A stretch of DNA of 39,339 bases from Sulfurovum sp. (lineage in GTDB: Bacteria > Campylobacterota > Campylobacteria > Campylobacterales > Sulfurovaceae): positions 1 through 39,339 of the forward strand of contig JALUYL010000075.1 in NCBI GenBank assembly GCA_027012955.1, written 5' to 3'. A program made the translations under genes and the position numbers. The notes beneath the pieces were generated by a model. The model searched no databases and was not told the origin of the DNA. It saw nothing but the letters and a program-made list of their open reading frames with translations. Positions 22,739-31,946 of this stretch are shown piece by piece. Numbering within the stretch: position 1 is the first letter of the stretch; each line of letters starts with the position of its first letter.

Positions 22739-23247
22739 TACTTTTTACGTACATCTTCTAAAGCATAACCCTTAAAATAGACACGTATAGCGTCATAAGA
22801 GATGAAAAACTTATCTGAATACACTTCTGTTTTTATGAGTACATCTTTCTTCTTAAGTTCATCAAATGTACGGTAGTAAAGCGTGATAATAGAAGCACGG
22901 CTTGTGATTTTGTCGATATCTGAGATTTCTATAAAATATTCTCGTTCCATTTGTAAAAACTTATATAAATTTTTACCACCAAACTTGTAGACTTCTTTGT
23001 TACCTATACGTTTTTCTTGTATCTCTTGACGCTTTTGTTTACTTAAACGCTGTTCATTAAGCTTGTCCAGGATTTTGTTTTTTTCACTCTGGTCATACAC
23101 TGCTTTTTTACCGTCTAAACCTTTAGAAGCTTGTTGGTCAATAAGCCGCTCTTTGTTCAGTCTATCCATGATGATTTGTTTTTCTTCATCAGAATAAGTC
23201 TGCTTTTTACGGTATGCTTCTTCGTCGATAGTGTTATTGTTACTCAT
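22738..23247 (-). CDS. hypothetical protein with internal charged repeats
   Basis: A 169-aa protein from ATG 23247 (GGAG lies 7 bases upstream; the GTG four codons earlier is part of that region). The first ~90 residues contain a repeated unit: YSDEEKQIIMDRLNKERLIDQQ then YDQSEKNKILDKLNEQRLSKQ, a helical, charged pattern. The last ~75 residues (LYKFLQMEREYFIEISDIDK, IITLYYRTFDELKKKDVLIKTEVYSDKFFISYDAIRVYFKGYAL) form a separate alpha/beta domain. No family is recognised. Coupled to the GIY-YIG gene, so it may act with a nuclease. Confidence 0.65.
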   Translation of the reverse strand: MSNNNTIDEEAYRKKQTYSDEEKQIIMDRLNKERLIDQQASKGLDGKKAVYDQSEKNKILDKLNEQRLSKQKRQEIQEKRIGNKEVYKFGGKNLYKFLQMEREYFIEISDIDKITSRASIITLYYRTFDELKKKDVLIKTEVYSDKFFISYDAIRVYFKGYALEDVRKK

Positions 23248-23405
23248 AGTTGTCTCCACATTTTAAGATTCTTTTCCCTACGAAAATTACCATAGTATAC
23301 AATATTTTTTATTTCACCGACCCTACAGCACATTTTAGTTAGAATATCTATCGAAATTTGCATCCACTGCAAACCAAAAAACTCATTTGTTTAAGGAAAC
23401 ACTTT

Positions 23406-25364
23406 ATGCCAAACTCTTGCGAAAAAGCCTATATCACTACCCCTATTTATTATGTCAATGACATTGCACACATTGGTCATGCTTACACGACTATCATTGC
23501 AGATACTCTGGCGCGTTACTCACGTATGTCAGGACTAGAGACTTTCTTTCTTACCGGTACAGACGAACATGGACAGAAGATAGAAGAAGCAGCCAAAAAA
23601 AGAGGTGAAAGCACTCAAGCTTATGCAGACAAAATCTCTACAACATTTAAAGACCTCTGGGATGACTTTGACATCTCTTATGACAAGTTCATACGTACCA
23701 CTGACGAAGACCACATGAAGGGTGTTCAAAAAGCATTTACAACCATGCATAGTAATGGAGATATTTACAAAGACACATATAAAGGTCACTACTGTATCTC
23801 TTGTGAAACCTTTTTCCCTGAGATTCAACTTGTAGATGGCGAATTTTGTCCAGAATGTGGAAAAAGTACAAGCATTGTAGAGGAGGAGTCTTACTTCTTT
23901 AAACTCTCTGCGTATGAAGATAAACTTCTTGCATGGTACAACGACACACCAGACTGTATCTTACCAAGAAGCAAAAAGAATGAAGTTATCCGTTTTGTTG
24001 AGGGTGGACTTCAAGACCTTTCTATCACCAGAACATCATTTGACTGGGGTGTTAAACTCCCTGCAGAACTTAATGACCCAAAACATGTCATGTATGTATG
24101 GCTAGACGCTCTTATGAACTACGTCACAGCACTTGGCTATGGGAAAGATGATAAAAACATGGACTTCTGGCCTGCACGTGTACAGCTTATAGGTAAAGAC
24201 ATCTTACGTTTCCATGCTATCTACTGGCCAGCCTTTCTTATGAGTCTGGGACTTCCATTGCCTAAGCATATTGCAGCACATGGTTGGTGGACACGTGATG
24301 GTGAGAAGATGTCTAAATCTAAAGGAAATGTGGTAAACCCTAAAGAGGTTGCAGATGCATACGGACTAGACAACTTCCGTTACTTTATGCTTCGTGAAGT
24401 ACCTTTTGGCGGAGATGGTGACTTTTCACAAAAAGCGCTCATAGACCGTATCAACTCTGATCTTGGGAATGACCTTGGAAACCTACTCAACCGTGTGATT
24501 GGTATGAGTGGAAAGTATTTTGATGGTAAAGTAGATTCCTCTCATGTAACTAAGTACTACCAAGCAGAGCTTGATGAAGTACATGCTTCACTTGACAAAC
24601 TTGAACCACTTCTTTTTGAAATGCAGATTCACCGTTACTTAGAAGAGCTTTGGAGACCACTAACTGTAGCCAACAAAGCCATAGACATGTACCAACCATG
24701 GACACTCATGAAAGAAGGCAAAGAGGAAGAAGCGATGGCACTTAACGGTCTCATTGCTGCTATCTTGGCAAAAGTTTCTGTGATGCTCTCACCAGTGATG
24801 CCTGCCGTATGTAAAAAGATAGCAGATGCCCTACACTTCACTATAGACAATGATGCGTGGAACAGACTTGCAAAAGGTACAGAACTTCTTGCACCATTTA
24901 CACTTGAAAAAATAGACCCTCTCTTTCCTCGTATCGAAGAGCCTCTACTTACACAGATAGAGCCTGAGGACAAAACCACTAAAACGGATGAACCAAAAAT
25001 AGAAAAGAAAAAAGACCTTAAAGAGATTGAGGGTATTGCATACATAGGCATAGACCAATTCTTCCAAACTTCTCTTAAAGTAGGAACAGTGGTACAGGCA
25101 GAAGAAGTACCAAAAAGTAAAAAACTTCTTTTACTTCAAGTTGATGTTGGTGAAGAGGAGCCAAGACAAGTAGTAGCGGGTATAAAAGAGTGGTACAGTG
25201 CAGACGATATGTTAAACACACAAGTCTGTGTCGTAGCAAACCTCAAACCAGCCAAGCTCATGGGACTTGTAAGTCAAGGTATGCTTCTTGCAGCCAAAGA
25301 TGAAGATGGGCTGTGTATGATACGCCCTGAAAAGCCTAAAACGGCTGGAACGAATATAGGTTAA
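23406..25364 (+). CDS. metG: methionyl-tRNA synthetase
   Basis: A 652-aa class I synthetase from ATG 23406, which has AAGGAA 8-13 bases upstream; an in-frame ATG at 23358 lacks a ribosome site. HIGH motif is AHIGHAYTTI near residue 23, the zinc knuckle CISCETFFPE and FCPECG around residues 130-155, and KMSKS is EKMSKSKGNVV near 301. A C-terminal ~100-residue EMAP/Trbp-type tRNA-binding domain (FQTSLKVGTVVQAEEVPKSKKLLLLQVDVG, VANLKPAKLMGLVSQGMLLAA) is joined by a charged linker. It charges initiator and elongator tRNA-Met. Confidence 0.95.
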   Translation: MPNSCEKAYITTPIYYVNDIAHIGHAYTTIIADTLARYSRMSGLETFFLTGTDEHGQKIEEAAKKRGESTQAYADKISTTFKDLWDDFDISYDKFIRTTDEDHMKGVQKAFTTMHSNGDIYKDTYKGHYCISCETFFPEIQLVDGEFCPECGKSTSIVEEESYFFKLSAYEDKLLAWYNDTPDCILPRSKKNEVIRFVEGGLQDLSITRTSFDWGVKLPAELNDPKHVMYVWLDALMNYVTALGYGKDDKNMDFWPARVQLIGKDILRFHAIYWPAFLMSLGLPLPKHIAAHGWWTRDGEKMSKSKGNVVNPKEVADAYGLDNFRYFMLREVPFGGDGDFSQKALIDRINSDLGNDLGNLLNRVIGMSGKYFDGKVDSSHVTKYYQAELDEVHASLDKLEPLLFEMQIHRYLEELWRPLTVANKAIDMYQPWTLMKEGKEEEAMALNGLIAAILAKVSVMLSPVMPAVCKKIADALHFTIDNDAWNRLAKGTELLAPFTLEKIDPLFPRIEEPLLTQIEPEDKTTKTDEPKIEKKKDLKEIEGIAYIGIDQFFQTSLKVGTVVQAEEVPKSKKLLLLQVDVGEEEPRQVVAGIKEWYSADDMLNTQVCVVANLKPAKLMGLVSQGMLLAAKDEDGLCMIRPEKPKTAGTNIG

Positions 25365-25366
25365 TC

Positions 25367-26347
25367 ATGAAAATAGAAGATATACTTAACCTCACAGAGG
25401 GTGTACTAACCAATACACCACAAGTACAGGCGATAGAATCTGCCACAGTTTACCAATCAAAAGTAGAACATGGTGATCTCTTTTTCTCTTCAAACCAAGA
25501 AGAGATAGACCAAGCCTTAGCCAATGGTGCGTATGCCATTATCTACGATGATGACAGCATCATCAAAAATGATGATGAAATCGCATGGATAAAAGTCTCA
25601 GACATCCAACTCGCAGCTTTTAAGCTGATCCGTTATGTGATTATCAAAAAAGAAGCCCTGTTCTTCCTTCTTAGTGAGCATGAACTTACGTTTTTAAAGC
25701 TCATACTCAAACACAAAGGCAATGTGACTTTCATCGCCAATGACTGGCGTAAAGCGTTTGAACAGATACTAAACTCCGATGCTTCACTCTTTACAGGTAC
25801 AGACAAAGAACTGATGCAACTCATTATGCCTGATGTGCCTACACTAAACAAAGAAGTCGATGGATATTTGGTTTCAGACACGCTCTTTAAAAGTACCTTT
25901 AAAGTAGATGGTTTCCTCTATCAGGAAAAAGAGTTAATTCCTTTTCATTTGGAGTACTTGTTACGTGCTGTTGATTTCTGTAATATCCATGATTTACCAA
26001 CAACCATGGACAGAATAAAGTACACAAAACACTTTTTACCTGTCTTTATAGATGCAAAATTACGCAGTACGCAAGCGAGTAAAACAGACAGGGTTGCCAT
26101 ATTTACAGACAACACTTCGGACATTACAAAAGCCAGAGAATATGTCATGAGAAGCAATATGTGGGTAAAAAGTGTTGTCTTTTCTCCTCCTAAAGCAAAG
26201 ATTCCTGGTATCGACCATCCACATTGGTTTAATACAGAAGAAGAAGTTCGAGAACTGCTTAAAAACATTCAGTATAACTATGCTTTCATCTACAAAGCAG
26301 ACAAAAGCATACTCAATACCATTAAAGAAGAGTATTCACTTTTTTAA
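25367..26347 (+). CDS. Mur-ligase-like protein without P-loop
   Basis: A 326-aa protein beginning 2 bp after metG. Its first ~95 residues resemble the MurF/Mur ligase N-terminal substrate domain (YQSKVEHGDLFFSSN, ANGAYAIIYDDD, AWIKVSD). Where MurF has the ATP P-loop (GS-x-GKTT), this has GNVTFIANDWRKAFEQIL at ~125-142, so ATP binding is lost. The C-terminal third (DRVAIFTDNTSDITKAREYVMR, WFNTEEEVRELLKNI) is an alpha/beta domain ordinarily following as the Mur ligase C-domain or unrelated. It is probably a non-catalytic relative, and its place between metG and mltG agrees with a peptidoglycan link. Confidence 0.65.
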   Translation: MKIEDILNLTEGVLTNTPQVQAIESATVYQSKVEHGDLFFSSNQEEIDQALANGAYAIIYDDDSIIKNDDEIAWIKVSDIQLAAFKLIRYVIIKKEALFFLLSEHELTFLKLILKHKGNVTFIANDWRKAFEQILNSDASLFTGTDKELMQLIMPDVPTLNKEVDGYLVSDTLFKSTFKVDGFLYQEKELIPFHLEYLLRAVDFCNIHDLPTTMDRIKYTKHFLPVFIDAKLRSTQASKTDRVAIFTDNTSDITKAREYVMRSNMWVKSVVFSPPKAKIPGIDHPHWFNTEEEVRELLKNIQYNYAFIYKADKSILNTIKEEYSLF

Positions 26348-26419
26348 ACTTATATTTCAGTAGATACAAAGTCTTTATTAACTATATTTATAATATAGAC
26401 TAATAAAGGTATTTCCACT

Positions 26420-27430
26420 ATGAAGAAACTTATCCGTAAAAAATATACCTTTCTTCGTGTACTTGCCAAAATCTTTATCGTTTTATTGCTTTTGCCACTT
26501 GTGTATAATTATATTCCTGTAAAAAAAGGGAAAAGCACCTTTTATCTTCCCTCTTCTGACATCAACACTGTCATAGATACACTGAAAGAAAATGGCTATG
26601 GTGTCTCAGACATAGATAAAATCATGTTACAGTACTTTAAAACCCCAAAGAAGGGTTGGTATACGGTTAAAAAAACACCTAAAAAACGTTTTAAGTTCTT
26701 TGAACAACTCTCACAGAAAAAAGAAAAAACCATACGGGTAAAGCTCTATGCAGGAGAAAACAGCATAGAACTCACCAAGCGCCTTGCAAAAAATTTACAT
26801 CTAAACCATAAAAAGTTACTGCAAGAGTACAGACGACTTACCAAGTATTTGGAGGGTGATATATTTGCAGGGTACTATCAAGTTTCTAGAAAAGCCGATG
26901 AACGTGCCGTCATCACTGCACTTTTTCAAGCTTCTAGCGAACGTCTTAAAGTTTTTGCACACCAAAACTGTAGTAATGCAAGTAATCCTAATGAACTCGA
27001 ACTTAAAGTACTGCTTATCATCGCGTCTATCATCCAAAAAGAGACCAACAACAAACATGAAATGTATCTTATATCTTCTGTCATCGAAAACAGACTGAAC
27101 AAAGGTATGAAGCTACAGATGGATGGGACACTGAACTATGGGAAGCACTCTCACAAGGCAGTCACTCCCAAACGCATAAGACGAGACAGAAGCTACTATA
27201 ACACGTATGTATATGGTGGCATACCCCCTGCACCACTTTGTACCGTCACTATGACAGCACTCGACGCTGCCATGCACCCTAAGAAAACAAACTACCTCTA
27301 CTTCATGTTAAACAAAAAAGGCAGACATGATTTTGCTTCATCTTACAAGCAACATGTACGAAACATTAGAGCATTTAGAAGCAAGAAAAAGAAGCAGAAA
27401 AAAGACAGTAACACCACAAAATCAAGTTAA
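26420..27430 (+). CDS. mltG: endolytic transglycosylase MltG
   Basis: A 336-aa membrane-anchored enzyme (YceG-like) that cuts nascent peptidoglycan chains. One membrane helix (residues ~12-32) leads into a periplasmic part with LysM-like KTIRVKLYAGENSIELTKRLAK, EGDIFAGYYQVSRKADERAV, then the YceG core: LIIASIIQKETNNKHEMYLISSVIENRLNKGMKLQMDGTLNYG with the catalytic Glu in QKE. Conserved YGGIPPAPLCTVTMTALDAA and YLYFMLNKKGRHDFA follow. A TATAAT at 26389-26394 could be its promoter. It converges with and overlaps the methyltransferase gene by 9 bp. Confidence 0.92.
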   Translation: MKKLIRKKYTFLRVLAKIFIVLLLLPLVYNYIPVKKGKSTFYLPSSDINTVIDTLKENGYGVSDIDKIMLQYFKTPKKGWYTVKKTPKKRFKFFEQLSQKKEKTIRVKLYAGENSIELTKRLAKNLHLNHKKLLQEYRRLTKYLEGDIFAGYYQVSRKADERAVITALFQASSERLKVFAHQNCSNASNPNELELKVLLIIASIIQKETNNKHEMYLISSVIENRLNKGMKLQMDGTLNYGKHSHKAVTPKRIRRDRSYYNTYVYGGIPPAPLCTVTMTALDAAMHPKKTNYLYFMLNKKGRHDFASSYKQHVRNIRAFRSKKKKQKKDSNTTKSS

Positions 27431-28063
27431 TTTTTGTAGCACAACCATATTTTTACCATTGTCGGTGATGTATTGACAGTTAAAGTATTTGCATAAAACG
27501 CTAAAAGTTTTAGCTCTAAAAAAGACGATATGCGTAGTATCGGCAGGGTACCACCACTTTTCAAACGAGGCTTGTTCATTAGAGTGAAACTCTGTTTGGA
27601 TGGCAAGGAATCCACCACAGTTTAACTTATCTAACAACTGTTCAAAAACCTCTCTTGGCTGATGCAGATGCTCAAAGACTTCCGTGGAGACTATAAGGTC
27701 ATACCTTTTCTTTTCATCTAAAGTATGAGGATGATAGATAGGGTCATAATAGTCACACGCTATACCCTCTGCCTCTAATAGTTTCGCTAACAAAGAAGTA
27801 CGCCCACAGCCAAAATCTAACGCTGTTTTAACGTTCTCTACATGAGGCAATACAAAATCCAAAAAGCGTTGAAAATACGCTCTATAGCCTTCATCTTCTT
27901 CATTGTTTTCATGGAGATTATAGCGCTCTTTTTGTGTTTCTAGGTCTTGATAGCATGTTGGGGATTTAAAGATGTATTCACATGACGTGCAGTGATAGTA
28001 GGTGACATCTCTCTTCTCATGCTTAAATAACACTGTGCTTTGATTGCATATATGACACTTCAT
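27422..28063 (-). CDS. zinc-ribbon SAM-dependent methyltransferase
   Basis: A 213-aa protein. A zinc ribbon (CHICNQ and CTSC, residues ~3-30) precedes a class I methyltransferase with ALDFGCGRTSLLAKLLE (motif I), YDLIVSTEVFEHLHQPREVFEQLL and GGFLAIQTEF. This form is common for methyltransferases acting on sugars, lipids or RNA; substrate is not visible. Its ATG overlaps the stop of the RhuM gene by 4 bp, so it is translated in the same transcript as a defence or phage-derived gene, an unusual pairing. Confidence 0.82.
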   Translation of the reverse strand: MKCHICNQSTVLFKHEKRDVTYYHCTSCEYIFKSPTCYQDLETQKERYNLHENNEEDEGYRAYFQRFLDFVLPHVENVKTALDFGCGRTSLLAKLLEAEGIACDYYDPIYHPHTLDEKKRYDLIVSTEVFEHLHQPREVFEQLLDKLNCGGFLAIQTEFHSNEQASFEKWWYPADTTHIVFFRAKTFSVLCKYFNCQYITDNGKNMVVLQKLT

Positions 28064-29052
28064 TTATTTTTCAAACTTTTCATGTCATTTTCAAGTTCTA
28101 GTAAATTATCTCTATGGTTTTTTTCTTTTTGCACTTCTTTATACTCCATATAAACGAGGTCTGCTTTAGCTACTGCCATGTCATGACTTATCTGACCAGC
28201 ATGCGTTAAAAGCTCTCTTCCATTTAGACTTATGATGGCATCGAGTCTTTGTATCCAGTCTTTCATGTACATAGGTGTTTTCTGTTCTGCCATCGTCTCT
28301 GCAAAGGCTAGATACTGCTCCACGAGTAGTCCTAGAAGTTTTATCTCTTTTTCGTTCAGGTAATTTTTAGCGATGCTCACATCTTTTTTACTTATGTTTT
28401 TCCCTTCTTTACCCAGTGACTGCATACCCAACAGCGGAAGTGTTACATCTACCCTACTATGCACGAGTTCAGCAGCAGTCGCAGATGAGATAGCCCAAAG
28501 CAGTTTGTTTTGAACAGTCTTAAAAAATGCTATAGTCTTTTCATCTTTAGCGTCATAGTCTATGCTTGTGGTGTAGATATCTTTTATCTTCTGGTAGAAA
28601 AAGCGTTCTGAGATGCGTATGTCTCGTATGCGTGCTTGTAGTTCATCAAAGTATGTCATAGAGTTTCCACTTTTGAACCTGTCATCATTTAGAGCAAAGC
28701 CTTTGATGATGTACTCTCTTAGTACATTCGTAGCCCAGATGCGAAAGTGCGTAGCCTGTTTGGAGTTTACCCTGTACCCTACTGCTATGACCATGTCGAG
28801 ATTGTAGTATTCAATGTTTCTTTTTACTTCACGAGAGCCTTCTTTTTGAACCTGTGCAATTTTTGCACAAGTTGAACTTGCTAGTTCTTCATCCTCCAAT
28901 ATATTTTTTATATGCTTAGTAATTACACTTCTTTCTGAACCAAATAATTCAGCTATCTGCTTTTGATTAAGCCATAATGTTTCATCCTTTAGAAGTACAT
29001 CTACTTTTACTTGGTTGTTTTCGTTTTTGTAGAGGAGGAAGGGGGTTTGCAT
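28060..29052 (-). CDS. RhuM-family protein
   Basis: A 330-aa RhuM homologue. The N-terminal part (WLNQKQIAELFGSERSVITKHIKNI; REVKRNIEYYNLDMVIAVGYRVNSKQATHFRIWATNVLREYI) is the diagnostic RhuM region with an HTH-like segment. The rest is helical and ends with KNHRDNLLELENDMKSLKNK. RhuM was first seen in Salmonella pathogenicity island 3 and occurs widely with restriction or phage genes; its molecular role is unknown. It is 70 bp downstream of the MmeI-type gene in the same direction. Confidence 0.9.
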   Translation of the reverse strand: MQTPFLLYKNENNQVKVDVLLKDETLWLNQKQIAELFGSERSVITKHIKNILEDEELASSTCAKIAQVQKEGSREVKRNIEYYNLDMVIAVGYRVNSKQATHFRIWATNVLREYIIKGFALNDDRFKSGNSMTYFDELQARIRDIRISERFFYQKIKDIYTTSIDYDAKDEKTIAFFKTVQNKLLWAISSATAAELVHSRVDVTLPLLGMQSLGKEGKNISKKDVSIAKNYLNEKEIKLLGLLVEQYLAFAETMAEQKTPMYMKDWIQRLDAIISLNGRELLTHAGQISHDMAVAKADLVYMEYKEVQKEKNHRDNLLELENDMKSLKNK

Positions 29053-29122
29053 TTTATACCTTTAGATGCTTTTTAACATTGTAGCTTAGAGTCTGGAAAT
29101 CACTCAAAAACATGTCAAATTG

Positions 29123-31828
29123 TCATACTTTCACATCTGCCACATATTCTTCATACAACTCAAACAAAAACTCTATGCGTTCTTTGTCGCTTTTAAATGT
29201 CCGTTTGGTGTAGCATTTGTCTACTGCACGGTCTAGCTCTTGGTGGGCTTTTTTGAGTTTGGGTGGCATGGCTAGTGGGTCGTAGAGGTCAGCTAATGAG
29301 CTGTCTGTAAACTCTGCTCTGATGTCCAGTATGTTTTGGGCTTTTTCTTCTACTGTAGTTTTGTTTTTATCACTTACATCTTTTGGGAATGGGTAATTAT
29401 TGTACACCAAATCTTTGGAGTATCTGTAGTCACTTTTTAGCCGTCCACAAGTATATTTTACCCAAGTCATGTGCATAAGTGATGTTAATTGTCCGAAGAG
29501 GAATAAGTCTCCATTTGGGATTGCTTGACAGGTATCTCCTACAATAAAATCTTTTATAAAAAACCCCATAGGAATATATTCTCTATTTGAGGATGTAGTT
29601 CTAGGCACTAAAATAAAATCACTATTCGGCTGTGTTACTTGTCTAAATAGTGTATGATATGGATATTCTCTTGTAGATTTTGCTTTACTTTTTAATCGAA
29701 ATTGTTTAACTTCTTCAACCCTTTTAAGTATCTCTGGAGACATTTTTAAATCATTTGGATTTGCATCTACAAGCCAAATTACCCATCTATTAATACTTTT
29801 TAAAAACTCTCTTCCACTTAAAAATGGTTTTATAAATTTTTTTGCATTTGGGTCTTTATCAATTAATATATCTTTCTCTGTGTCATCCAAAAGAAAGAAA
29901 CCTCCATCTGTTGGCTTACTTCCATATTTCATTGCAGAAACATTGCATAAAGGTTTACTTCTATTAGTCACAACAATATCATCTGCTTCCACTAAATATG
30001 GATTTATATTTCTTACATTTCTTTCATGGGCTTCTTTCTTTATATCTTCATATTCATATATCTTTTTATTATCTGTATCATAGTTTGCAAATCCAACTAT
30101 AACTACATGTACAGCTGCATTTGACTTGGCTTCATTACTCCAGTTAAATGTTTGATGTGCAAAGTGTATTTTTATTTTATACTTTTCTAACAACTTACTC
30201 CATAATATCCCAACTTGCTCTCCTTGAGCTATAGAATTTGTAGAAACAAATGCGACTTTTATTTTGGTATCTTGTATATATGCCGATGCTTTGTAAAACC
30301 AAGCAGAAACATAATCCATAACACCTGATGCTTTAATATCATACAAAATAGTATTTAGTTCTTCTTTTTGTTTTGTTGTTTGCAAATGATGCCCTATAAA
30401 TGGAGGATTACCCAAGATATAAGAGAGTCTATCATTAGCGACTACTTCTTTCCAATCAACTTCCAAAGAGTTCGCATTGACAATATTGGCAGACTTTTTT
30501 AGAGGTAGCCTAGCGTAGTACTGTCCGAAGTGTTCGCTTATACGCATGTTCATTTGGTGGTCTATGAGCCACATGGCGACTTGTGCTATCTGTGCAGGGA
30601 ATTCGTCTACTTCTATGCCGTAAAACTGGTCTACATCTACCCACACGATGGTAGAGACATCCAGTACACTAGCACTGTGCAATACTTTGAGTATCTCTAA
30701 CTCTAACAAACGTAACTCACGATACGCGATGATGAGAAAGTTCCCAGACCCACAAGCAGGGTCTAAAAAGTGCAAGGTCGCTAACTCTTTTTGAAACTCT
30801 TGGAGTTTCTTTTTGTTCTTTTTTAGTTTCTCAAATCTAGCATGAAGTTCATCTAAAAACAATGGCTTGATGACTTTAAGAATGTTAGCTTCACTCGTAT
30901 AGTGAGCTCCCAAGTTTCGTCTAGCCTTTTTGTCCATGATAGACTGAAAAAGTGAACCAAATATGGCAGGGCTTATCTTGCTCCAGTCAAGGTAGCAACA
31001 CTCTATGAGTACCCCTCTCATCTTAGTGTCAAAGGCAGGTATGGGCAAAAACTCTTCAAAAAGCTTACCATTAGTGTAGATAAAGTCGTTTAGACTTTCA
31101 TCTCTTGTGCTGAGTCTTTTGTCTTCAGGCGTGTTAAGCACTTGAAAAAGCTCTGTAAGTTTGGCACCCACATCTGAGCCGTCTTCGTTAGTCTTTGCTT
31201 CAAGATACTCCACAAAAGAATTCTTTTCAAATATAGCGGTATCCTCGGCAAACATCAAGAAGAGTAAGCGTACCAAGAAAAGCTCCAAAGGGTGTCCGTC
31301 ATAGCCAGTCACTTTAAGCTCATCATGTAGTTTACCCAGTAGTTCTGCTGCTTTGATGTTAACAGGGTCTTCTTCGCGTACCTTATGTGTGGTGTACCCT
31401 GCCATGAAGCCAAAAAGTTTGATATACTTAGAAAATTCTTTTATATGAAACTGTGTATGACCACCCTCCTCTAAGTCATACAGTCTAAATATCTCAAAAT
31501 CAGATACCAAGATGTACTTAGGAAGTTCACGGTCTTTGATGCCAGGGAAGTAGTCTTTTGCTTGTTGAAATGCTTTGTCTAAGTCCTTACCCCTAGACTT
31601 ATGCTCTACGAGTATGACACCTTTCCAAAGTAAGTCGATGCTACCCTTTTTGTCTCCGAGTTTCGCCACAGGCTTTTCAAAAGTAGCCACACGTCTACGA
31701 GAGATACCAAAGACATCGAAAAAGTCATTCCAAAAAGACTGAGACTCTGCATTCTCCCGACTTTCATCTTCCCACTCTTTTGTAAAAGTTATTGCTCTGC
31801 TTCTTATCTCGTTCCAACTTAGTGCCAT
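29123..31828 (-). CDS. MmeI-type (type IIL) restriction-modification enzyme
   Basis: A 901-aa single polypeptide with nuclease, methyltransferase and target-recognition parts, close to MmeI (919 aa). The N-terminal nuclease has D65-x9-E75-H-K77 (IDLLWKGVILVEHKSRG), the same D-x9-E-x-K spacing as MmeI. An alpha-helical linker follows to ~residue 330. The gamma-class N6-adenine methyltransferase shows motif I (LHFLDPACGSGNFLIIAY) and motif IV (YILGNPPFIG). Target recognition is C-terminal (~600-830: VSAMKYGSKPTDGGFFLL and RWVIWLVDANPNDLK), as in this family. It would protect and cut DNA in one protein. A 9-bp inverted repeat lies upstream at 31848-31883. Confidence 0.9.
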   Translation of the reverse strand: MALSWNEIRSRAITFTKEWEDESRENAESQSFWNDFFDVFGISRRRVATFEKPVAKLGDKKGSIDLLWKGVILVEHKSRGKDLDKAFQQAKDYFPGIKDRELPKYILVSDFEIFRLYDLEEGGHTQFHIKEFSKYIKLFGFMAGYTTHKVREEDPVNIKAAELLGKLHDELKVTGYDGHPLELFLVRLLFLMFAEDTAIFEKNSFVEYLEAKTNEDGSDVGAKLTELFQVLNTPEDKRLSTRDESLNDFIYTNGKLFEEFLPIPAFDTKMRGVLIECCYLDWSKISPAIFGSLFQSIMDKKARRNLGAHYTSEANILKVIKPLFLDELHARFEKLKKNKKKLQEFQKELATLHFLDPACGSGNFLIIAYRELRLLELEILKVLHSASVLDVSTIVWVDVDQFYGIEVDEFPAQIAQVAMWLIDHQMNMRISEHFGQYYARLPLKKSANIVNANSLEVDWKEVVANDRLSYILGNPPFIGHHLQTTKQKEELNTILYDIKASGVMDYVSAWFYKASAYIQDTKIKVAFVSTNSIAQGEQVGILWSKLLEKYKIKIHFAHQTFNWSNEAKSNAAVHVVIVGFANYDTDNKKIYEYEDIKKEAHERNVRNINPYLVEADDIVVTNRSKPLCNVSAMKYGSKPTDGGFFLLDDTEKDILIDKDPNAKKFIKPFLSGREFLKSINRWVIWLVDANPNDLKMSPEILKRVEEVKQFRLKSKAKSTREYPYHTLFRQVTQPNSDFILVPRTTSSNREYIPMGFFIKDFIVGDTCQAIPNGDLFLFGQLTSLMHMTWVKYTCGRLKSDYRYSKDLVYNNYPFPKDVSDKNKTTVEEKAQNILDIRAEFTDSSLADLYDPLAMPPKLKKAHQELDRAVDKCYTKRTFKSDKERIEFLFELYEEYVADVKV

Positions 31829-31847
31829 ACTTTAGAGCCTTGTGTAT

Positions 31848-31883
31848 TTAATAGTAATTATTTTACCCTATAAATACTATTAA
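31848..31883. promoter_or_regulatory. inverted repeat in divergent promoter region of the R-M gene
   Basis: TTAATAGTA (31848-31856) and TACTATTAA (31875-31883) are perfectly complementary around an 18-bp spacer, and GTGT/ACAC flank them. The site lies 20 bp upstream of the MmeI-type start and in the divergent gap to the solute-binding gene. It could be a control site or a hairpin. Confidence 0.45.
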
Positions 31884-31946
31884 CACACTAAGTAATATGC
31901 TACAATATATGCAAACAAAAAGAATCATTTACCAAGGCACACCTAC

